From positions 24,440,455-24,504,454 of the forward strand of contig CM035809.1 in the NCBI GenBank assembly GCA_020466095.1: 64,000 bases of DNA, in the 5' to 3' direction. The notes beneath the pieces were generated by a model. The model saw only the letters and a program-made list of their open reading frames with translations. It did no database searches and was not told where the DNA came from. The stretch is from Chlorops oryzae. Lineage: Eukaryota; Arthropoda; Insecta; Diptera; Chloropidae. A program made the position numbers and the translations under genes. Positions within the stretch are counted from its first letter, which is position 1; the number at the start of each line of letters is the position of its first letter. Of this stretch, positions 56,960-64,000 are shown piece after piece.

Positions 56960-57120
56960 CATATCGTTAGACGTCCTTAGACTATAAAGAACCACCAAAG
57001 GCACAAGAGCTTTTATGATTAAAAAAAAAATGATAATAATACCTTTTACTTTTTCATTACAGTGACACTTCCTCTTTGGGAATGCTCTAGTGTTTCTGCT
57101 TCTGAAATAGTTCCCTCTAT
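56960..57120 (+). repeat. Direct repeat, copy 1
   Basis: Shares ATCGTTAGACGTCCTTAGAC, AATGATAATAATACCTTTTA, ACAGTGACACTTCCTCTTT and CTTCTGAAATAGTTCCCTC with 57508-57690. The copies differ by short insertions. The unit is of unknown origin. Confidence 0.82.
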
Positions 57121-57439
57121 CCTTAGTTTATTAAAACGTTTGGACCTTTTTAAAAAAAATTATTTGAAAACGCAAAGAATAATTGAAAATTTTTTTTTTT
57201 TGTATCAAAAGTTCAAAGTTATTTTTGCGATAGTCATAAAAGTAATGAGACTTCACAACTGGTGGTAAACAATGCCGTAACCAATTCGCTAGCGTCGAAA
57301 TAAAAAACGGGGTATATCAGTATGATGTAATTCTTCAAGCTTAATTCTGATTTTTTGACAAACGGATTAATGAAAAGATTTCAATTTCGTTTTTTGTAGT
57401 TTAGTAAAAAAAAAATTAGTAAAAATATATTAAAATTAT

Positions 57440-57530
57440 GGTAGTTCACAAAATGGTGACAATTCTCTCGATTCTCACTTCCATAAAATCGGTTCTTGAA
57501 CTGGAGATATCGTTAGGCTGCCTTAGACTG
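57440..57530 (+). repeat. Transposon fragment related to 31950-32290
   Basis: AAAATGGTGACAATTCT, AAAATCGGTTCTTGAACTGG and AGATATCGTTAGG match the reverse complement of 31955-32043. Confidence 0.5.
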
Positions 57531-57690
57531 TTCGAAAGAACCACGCGTTTAAAGTGAAGCAACGAGTTACTCGTTTTTGATCTTGCTAAAAAAAATGATA
57601 ATAATACCTTTTACTTTTTCGCTACAGTGACACTTCCTCTTTAGGGCATATTCTCACTAAGTCTTAAATCAATGCTTCTGAAATAGTTCC
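57508..57690 (+). repeat. Direct repeat, copy 2
   Basis: Second copy of 56960-57120, about 0.55 kb downstream. Confidence 0.82.
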
Positions 57691-57694
57691 CTCT

Positions 57695-58555
57695 TTGAGA
57701 AGTACCTTTCAGCCACATTTTTTTTTTTTTTTTTTTTTTGATTTTCAAACAAAATAATCATTTTGTATGTTATCTTATTACCTCGGATCCTGTTGTTAAT
57801 AAATTGAAATAAATTTTCCATATTTTTTTTAAAATTTTTTATGATTTTTGGGCATGACTCAGAAATATCGTAAAGCCCTCCACTGACCTTATTTTCAGAG
57901 TTACCAATTACTTGAGACTCTTACTTGACTATTTTTTCACAAATTCTGGAAGTAAAGTCATCAAAATTAGGCATACTTTCCAAAGATCACACTGAAATAT
58001 AATCTCACTTCAACTACGTCCTTCCTTCGACCCTCACACTATAGGTACCTCAAATCCACTGACTTCATTTTCCTCGCTCCTAACGAGTTCAAATAATATA
58101 AAAATTTCCCGTTAACAATTAAATGACAGCCAGTGGCGTAGCTACGGCGTGGGCGAAGTGTGCCTCGCACCCAAAGCAGCCTTCGCATGAAGTCTATTTA
58201 GATATTTAATTTTCTCACCTTATTTTGAAAAAATTTATTAGACATATGGGGTACCAAATTAAAGGAAATCGATCCAGCATTTTGAATAAAATAAAAAATT
58301 TGGGTGTTAATTGGACACTTTTCATACCAAAATGGCTTCCAAAGTAAAAAAAATTGAAAATTTTTTCCGAATTTTCGACTTTGACCGTTTCTTTTTCACT
58401 CAATGGCTGAAATTTTAAACGATCAATTTATTTTTGCCTAAAAGCCTGCTCAATTGGCTTTCAAACTGCATTAAAATTTTTTTTCTTATTTTTTAAATTA
58501 ACTATTGGCGTGGGAGAATTGTTTTCTGAACTTAGTGCCAAAAAAAATTAAGGCC
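57695..58555. other. Unassigned AT-rich sequence
   Basis: T homopolymer at 57717-57739. A CAGTGGCGTAGCTACGG phrase at 58133 looks like a hAT end but has no partner. No gene seen. Confidence 0.35.
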
Positions 58556-58559
58556 CCAT

Positions 58560-58666
58560 CAAAACTCCTCAGTGGTGCATTTGGGACTACTCACATACAA
58601 TTTTTGGTTCATCTTGGACAACCTACCACCCCTATTAAGGATTGTACTTTCCAACGGGACACCCTG
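58560..58666 (-). mobile_element. Terminal fragment of the CAGGGTG element
   Basis: The reverse complement begins CAGGGTGTCCCGTTGGAAAG at 58666 (after TA) and continues CCTTAATAGGGGTGGTAGG, matching 207-260, then GTGCACC-type sequence like 1425-1440. It is a solo or truncated end of the same family as 207-1521. Confidence 0.7.
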
Positions 58667-58674
58667 TATATTCT

Positions 58675-59115
58675 CTTATGGGCATTTCCAAACGGACGTG
58701 ACAGCTACTTTATCAATTTTAAGTCCCGAATTGAAGTCCACATTCTTCATGGACTCAAATGGATTCAAATGGTAATTTTGTTTCTAACTATTATCGTGTA
58801 GCTCTTCCGGAATTTTATACTTATGAAAATTTTATGCCGATCAGAAAGGCAATTAGATATGTTCGGACATGCCAACAAGTTTACTTTTTTCTGGAAATTC
58901 CCATATGGGCATTTCCAAACGGACGCGACACTTAAATGAGCAATTTTAAGGCCCGAATTCAAGTACGCGGTAAATAGTACTTTAGCTTCTCAAAACTTTC
59001 TTGCAGCTTACGTGGACTTTTATATATTTTTTTCTATTTCTATGCAGTCCCAAATGGTAACCAGCTATATACGGACGCGACAAAAAGTTTATTTTTTCTA
59101 GAAATTCCCATATAC
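58675..59115 (+). repeat. Diverged tandem repeat of about 220 bp
   Basis: ATGGGCATTTCCAAACGGAC and a following TTTTAAG-CCCGAATT-AAGT occur at 58677-58738 and 58907-58966. AAGTTTACTTTTTTCTGGAA plus ATTCCCATAT occurs at 58870-58905 and 59087-59115. The unit is unrecognised. Confidence 0.65.
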
Positions 59116-61365
59116 TATTTAAATGTATTTTATTTCATTTGCAACTCATTTTTGATATTTACTTTGTTATCCTCCACAAATTTTTTTCGAAAGACCACAA
59201 AAAAATTGAGGGCAATCACCCTAAATACTTAATGAACTGGAAGTTTCGAACTAAACCCTTCGAGTTTGCAGTTTTCAAAGAATTTTTCGTAAAATTCCGT
59301 AACAACAAAAGAAAAATTACCCAACCAACAAACCCTTCCCTCATGAATTTACAATTTCCATCACAAATCATCGGAGCTCACACTTTTGCTAATTTAAAGG
59401 TTATAAGTTCATTCCAAATTAAAATGGAATAACGCTCACACCAGAAGTGACCACCCAAAAGGACGAACGAACGAACGAACGAACCAACGATCGATCGAAC
59501 GGACAACCAACAACCAAGGAGGGCAAGTACTCCAAAAGAGCCATGCAAATTTGTATTCATGATGATATGCCCAGCAAAAAATTCCATGCGCTCCAAGCAA
59601 ACAAAAATCCACAGGCCACTTAATGCCTGCTGCTCAATATCCTTTCATTATGCCAACGCCTTTAATCACCTAGACAAAAATCCTCCCAAACCAACGAACT
59701 ACTGCTCCCTACAACAACACAGCTCAAGTTCAGAGAATTCATGCTCTGCTGCGGCCTTTTTCTCGGTCGCATACTTTTTTAAGAAATAATTTTTGAATTT
59801 CGCAGCATAATGAAGTTTTTCTTTGTGTTCCGATGATACGCCGTAATATCGCACGGCATTCTCTCTCCTCCTCTGATTGTGTGAGTAGAGTCGTCGACGG
59901 GCCTACAGCTGTACAGGACGACTATGACACTCGCTCACTGTGCTTATCCTTCTTTTCTGCTAACCACGTTGGCGATACGCTCAGACACTTTTGACTGCTG
60001 TCATCTGGTCTTTCCTCTCTCTCTCTCTCTCTTTCCCCTCCTATGCTGCTGCTGCTGCTGCACACAGAAGCAATCGAAGGAGAGACAAAAAAAAGAAGAA
60101 AGAATTGGAAATTTCATAAAAGCGAAATAAAGAAGGAAAAAAAATATGTTAACGTATTAAGTACTGGAATGGAAGGATGGAAGGCAACATTGAAGATAAC
60201 TTCGAATGCAAAGGACACTTGGCCATGTTCACAGCAAATAGCGGACAGAAGAAGAGAGGGCAGGGGAGGGGTGAAAAAAGAAAGCACATTTTGCATGTCG
60301 ATGCGGCAGAAGCGATAAAACTGAAAAACTTTTCACAAAAAGGCATTCAAGGCATTTTCCTTTTGAAATAAATTTTCCAGCTGCTCGGTCGTCTTTCCAC
60401 AAAACCCATTCCCCCCCTCGCGTTTGGGATATTTTGAAGTGGGCAAAAATAGATTGAAAAATAAAAGCTTCGGAGTCATTTTCTTCCACGCTTTTGCCAT
60501 CTTCCGAGCGAGAGTTTGTCGGGTGCATTATGCCCATTTTTGAGGTAGGTAATGACGGCTAATGAGTGAAGTGTCTTGTCCTTAAAAAGGGAAAAAAAAT
60601 ATTTTTGTTTTTTTTTTCCATTATTCATCTGCTAAGGACCTTTTGCTCGGAAGTATCTACGGTATTTCAAAAAAAAAAAAAAAAAAAAACTCGCTATCTT
60701 TTTCTTAATCCTTCATATCCACTTTGTGAACATTATTAGATTTTTTTTCTCCTTTTGGTATTTATCACTGTTCTTCTTATGTTTCTTGGTATTCTTGTTT
60801 TTTGTTCTTGTTATTGTTGTTGTTGTTCTTGTTATGTTCGTTCGTTCGTTCTTTCCTTAACTCGCCAAGTCATTTTTATCTTTGAAGTTGAGAAAAGGCC
60901 AAAAGTACAAAATACTGAGAAGCTTCCTGTTGTGCGATTACTTTCAGCTTCCTGTCAACTCTTGCGCTCGTGCCATGCCCGATGCCCGATGCCCGAATAG
61001 GCTACTTTGTGTGCGCCCGCATAACATTGCGGCTTATCAGTAAATACACAGCGATTTCGACTACAGACTTTATTGTTATTTGCGGTTGTGTTCATTTTTT
61101 TCTTCATTTTTTTTTTTTTTTTTTTTTTCAAACTGTGAAAGTGCAAAATATGTACAGTCTAAAAAAAAAAATCAAATATTTAAAATTTATCGCAAAATAA
61201 AGGGTTCTTTCCAGCACTTTATCTGTCACATATGCGGTTTGAAACAAGCCTGCAGTTGGATTTATCACCATTTTTTTTTTTTCGATTATTCATACGCATT
61301 TATTGTGAATTACGTAAAAAATTGTGAAATGTTTCATTGTAAACTAATCTACTTACAGCATTTAA
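59116..61365. other. Low-repeat region with microsatellites, no gene supported
   Basis: Contains an (AACG)n run at 59463-59482, a CT run at 60014-60032, a GCT run at 60044-60060, TTG/TTC runs at 60800-60850 and long A or T homopolymers. Frames on both strands at 60114-60537 overlap each other and are not coding. Composition is typical of long fly introns. Confidence 0.4.
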
Positions 61366-61684
61366 ACAGAGAGAGTGAGTGAGTGAAAGAGAGAGTAATA
61401 GAGAGTAGAGAGAAGAGAGAGGAGCGAGAGTGATGTATTGAGTAGAGAGGAGAAGAGTGCAGATGGAGTTAGTTTTTTTTTTGTTTAGAGATGAGATGAG
61501 AGAGTGAAGAGAGATAGAGAGTAGAGAGAAAGAGAGAGAGAGAGATAGAGATGAGAGAGAGTAGAGTGATGAGAGAGATAGAGAGAGAGTGAGAGAAGTA
61601 AATGAGAGTTGAAGGAGAAAGGAGAGAGATAGAGAGAGATAAGATAGGAAAAGAGAAAGAATGGAGAGAGAGAAGCAGAGAAAG

Positions 61685-61715
<31 letters not shown>

Positions 61716-62047
61716 AGAGAGGAAGAGAGAGAGGAGAGAGAGAAGGAGAGAGAGGAGAGAAGAGAGAGAGAAGAGAGGAGAGAGAGACGAGAGAGAGAGG
61801 AGAGGGAGAGGAGAGAGAGAGAGAGAGAGAGAAGAGAAGAGAGAGAGGAGAGAGAGGAGAGAGAGAGAGAGAGAGGAGAGAGAGAGGAGGAAGAGAGAGA
61901 GGAGAAGGAGAGAAGGAGAAGCGAGAGAGAGAGGAGAGCAGAGAGAGAGAAGAGAGAGCGAGAGGAGAGGAGAGAGGGACGAGAGAGAGAGAGAGCGAGA
62001 GAGGAGAAAGAGAGAGCGAGAGAGAGAAGAGGAGCGAGAGAGAGAGC

Positions 62048-62083
<36 letters not shown>

Positions 62084-62370
62084 GGAGAGAAAGAGAAGAG
62101 AAGAGACGAGAGAGAGAGAGAGCGAGAGAGTGTGGAAAAGAGAGAGTGAGTGAGAAAGCGGGTGAGAGAGTGCGAAAATTACCAAGAAACGGAGACAGCG
62201 TGAGTGAGGGCAAAAAAAGAACCAGAGCGAGAGAGATTAGCGAAAACGACAAGAAAAATGAACTTCAGAAAAATTTTGAGAAAGAGTGTGAAAGCGTAAT
62301 AACAAGAGAGAGAAATTTGAGAAAGAGAGAGCGTGAGAGAGATCAGGCGTGAGTGAAAGAGAGCAATAGC
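61366..62370 (+). repeat. 1-kb GA-rich polypurine tract
   Basis: Almost continuous AGAGAG with occasional T, C or GG interruptions. Periodic reading frames of 160-255 codons on both strands (Glu/Arg on plus, Ser/Leu on minus) are simple-sequence artefacts. GAGAG is the known core site of the fly GAGA factor (Trl). The strand asymmetry also permits triplex (H-DNA) formation. Occupancy is inferred. Confidence 0.96.
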
Positions 62371-64000
62371 GAACATAAGTCTTTTTCTATCTACTTTGAG
62401 AAATTTTCCCTCGAAAGGAGTGTCCTTTAAGACAGTTATCACTTATATAATAAAATTGTTAAAACCCGTCTAATATCAGAAAAGAAATCCTCCACCTTCA
62501 TCAAAATAAGTTCCCTTAAGTAGTCAACTAAGGGTCTTCAATAAAACTTTCCACCGATTACAGTCAATACTGTGAATTGCGGGAGATCACTTTCGATGAG
62601 GGAAATATTATTTATAAAATAATATTATAATTAAAACTGTGTAGTATGTCACATTGTATTTTTTCCCAAAAAAAAATTCCTAATATTGCAGCCATTACTG
62701 TAGTAACCTGGAATTATTTACAAAGCTCTGTCATCTTAATGCAAATATGGATCAATTTTGCAAGCGACTATTATTATCTAATGATAGTGGAAAATGTACA
62801 TAGGTACGTACAATCGGTCTCACACAGACTGCTTTCTAGAAAAGCCGCAGCAAAGTCCGCTCTGGGAATTTTGAGGGCAAAAAAAATTCCTATCCCTCTG
62901 TCCCTTCTCTCTTTCTCTCTCTGACCATTTCTCTTGTTGCATTGCGTTATGCGTTTATTAGAAAATATTTACTTAAAAGCAACGCACAAAGTGCTGCATT
63001 GTGTGCTGCAACCAGAATCCTTTCTCTTATATTTTTTGATCCTATTTCCGAGAGCATCTACAGTAACAGTAGCACCAGCAGCAGCAAGAACAACAACAAC
63101 AACAACGAGTCCAAAAATGGGGTCTGCCATGTTTTGAAGTGTGTAGTCTACTCTAAAATGCAATTTTATAGTTGTCAGGGGAATTTCACTTCGAATAGGA
63201 AAAGCGTACGGTGAAGAGTGAGTGGCGTCCTGTGAATATGGATGACAGCGTAAAATTCGTGTAGACGTACACACACACACAGATACACACATTAGATACA
63301 ATTTTGCAATTTTTACAACAATAACGAAAACAACAAAGAGAATTAGAAACAACAATGCGGCGATTGCTTTTGCTGCTGCTGCAGCTGCTACACTTAAAAG
63401 GATAGTGAGGATTTTTTTTCTAAATTTTCTCAATTTTTTTTTCTATTAATTTTTGCGTCCTTTCCCTTTTGGACTTTGTTTTTCGATAGGAAAATGCAAG
63501 CATTGGTGTTACTTTGGCAACAAAATATATTGCTGCAATATCAGAATTGATGGTTTTTTAACACACCGACTGACATATTGTTGAAGGGCAAAAAAATAAA
63601 AAAAAATATTATTCTATCGTGGGTGATTGTAAATGGTCTTTCGATATTACAAACTTATAGCACCTTCGTCGCTGACTTCACCTTCTAGAGCCACTGTTAC
63701 TGCTGCTGGGAAGCTCCGTAGCAAAGCGCCAAGCATATCAGGTTTTGAAAAGTACAATATACGACGTAGATACGATGTACATATGTATTTACATATGTAT
63801 GTATGTACAAAATGCTGCGTTCTGACTCTTAAAAAGCATTTTAGAAAATTCACCGAAAATATCTTTGGCATGAAGGGAATGCGTTTTTATTACTTTATTT
63901 TCGAAGAACTTCTTTGCTGCTTGGCACAATCATTTAAAAAGCTTCAGTGATGTTAATTTTAAAAGGGAAAATGTACTCTAAAATACTGACCAAACTGCAG
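62371..64000. other. Low-repeat region to the window end
   Basis: Short ACAACA run at 63090-63105, CA-rich run at 63268-63290, GCT run at 63370-63390 and an ATGTATGTATGTA run near 63797. A 105-codon frame at 63633-63950 has no domain and a poor context. It may continue as intron or regulatory sequence past the window. Confidence 0.4.

Noticed and set aside
58133..58160. CAGTGGCGTAGCTACGG, similar to hAT termini
   Set aside because: No inverted partner or target duplication found within several kb.
59924..60537. Several overlapping frames on both strands
   Set aside because: They overlap in opposite orientations, have poor codon use and contain microsatellite translations.
61469..62252. Ser/Leu-rich frames of 238 and 255 codons and Glu/Arg-rich frames on the other strand
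   Set aside because: Direct translation of a (GA)n tract, open in most frames by composition alone.

Overview
This window is nuclear DNA from an insect, almost certainly a true fly (Diptera, probably Schizophora). It is AT-rich, gene-poor and crowded with decayed and nested transposable elements. The lineage call rests on three things: a fly-type Helentron (mini-me/DINE-1-like) with an (RGAC)n proto-microsatellite, an insect mariner with a D34D catalytic triad, and several hAT and piggyBac MITEs. I cannot name the species. No bacterial, organellar or viral genes are visible. Most open frames are low-complexity or tandem-repeat artefacts. The only protein-coding sequences I support are a mariner transposase pseudogene (41138-42019), a transposase fragment near 272-352, and one plausible host exon near 56337-56527 with a possible upstream partner at 56168-56249. 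A non-coding 5' exon may end at 39854.

Layout. 0.2-6 kb: a broken IS630/Tc1/mariner-superfamily element, a 0.68-kb tandem duplication, a second inverted copy of part of the first element, a SINE, and a 0.48-kb dispersed repeat pair. 7.4-10.2 kb: an old AGTGTA-type TIR element with a well-preserved hAT element inside it (exact 8-bp TSD), a second hAT with a tandem array, and a small palindromic MITE. 12.7-13.6 kb: a piggyBac-like MITE with TTAA borders and poly(A/T) tandem repeats. 15.8-16.8 kb: a hAT-like element carrying an array of TATCGAT units. 21.9-24.2 kb: a degenerate GAGTAC repeat field with two further insertions. 25.6-27.05 kb: a tRNA-derived SINE, then about 0.7 kb of (CCTAA)/(CCTTA) pentamers, then a MITE inserted into the pentamers. 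37.6-38.8 kb: 31-bp and about 110-bp tandem repeats. 40.8-42.5 kb: a mariner remnant between direct repeats. 45-47.9 kb: a CCCAGCGGG MITE with a SINE inside, then a 1.67-kb hAT with a Helentron inside it. 48.7-49.0 kb: a foldback element. 51.3-52.1 kb: a 24-bp minisatellite. 53.2 and 55.1 kb: MITEs. 61.4-62.4 kb: a 1-kb GA tract.

Between these lie less repetitive stretches (about 10.2-12.7, 13.6-15.7, 24.2-25.5, 29.4-31.9, 33.3-37.6, 38.8-40.8, 53.4-55.1, 55.9-61.3 and 62.4-64 kb). They have intron- or regulatory-like composition. The window therefore reads as a large intron or intergenic regulatory domain in which mobile elements have piled up between unique islands.

The clearest biological pattern is that the hAT-type elements share short TAGAG/TAGGG-type ends and 8-bp duplications, yet each carries a different dense subterminal repeat: GGGCC, CGGCGG, GTAACGA or TATCGAT. 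The TATCGAT array consists of exact DREF-site palindromes plus BEAF-type CGATA motifs.
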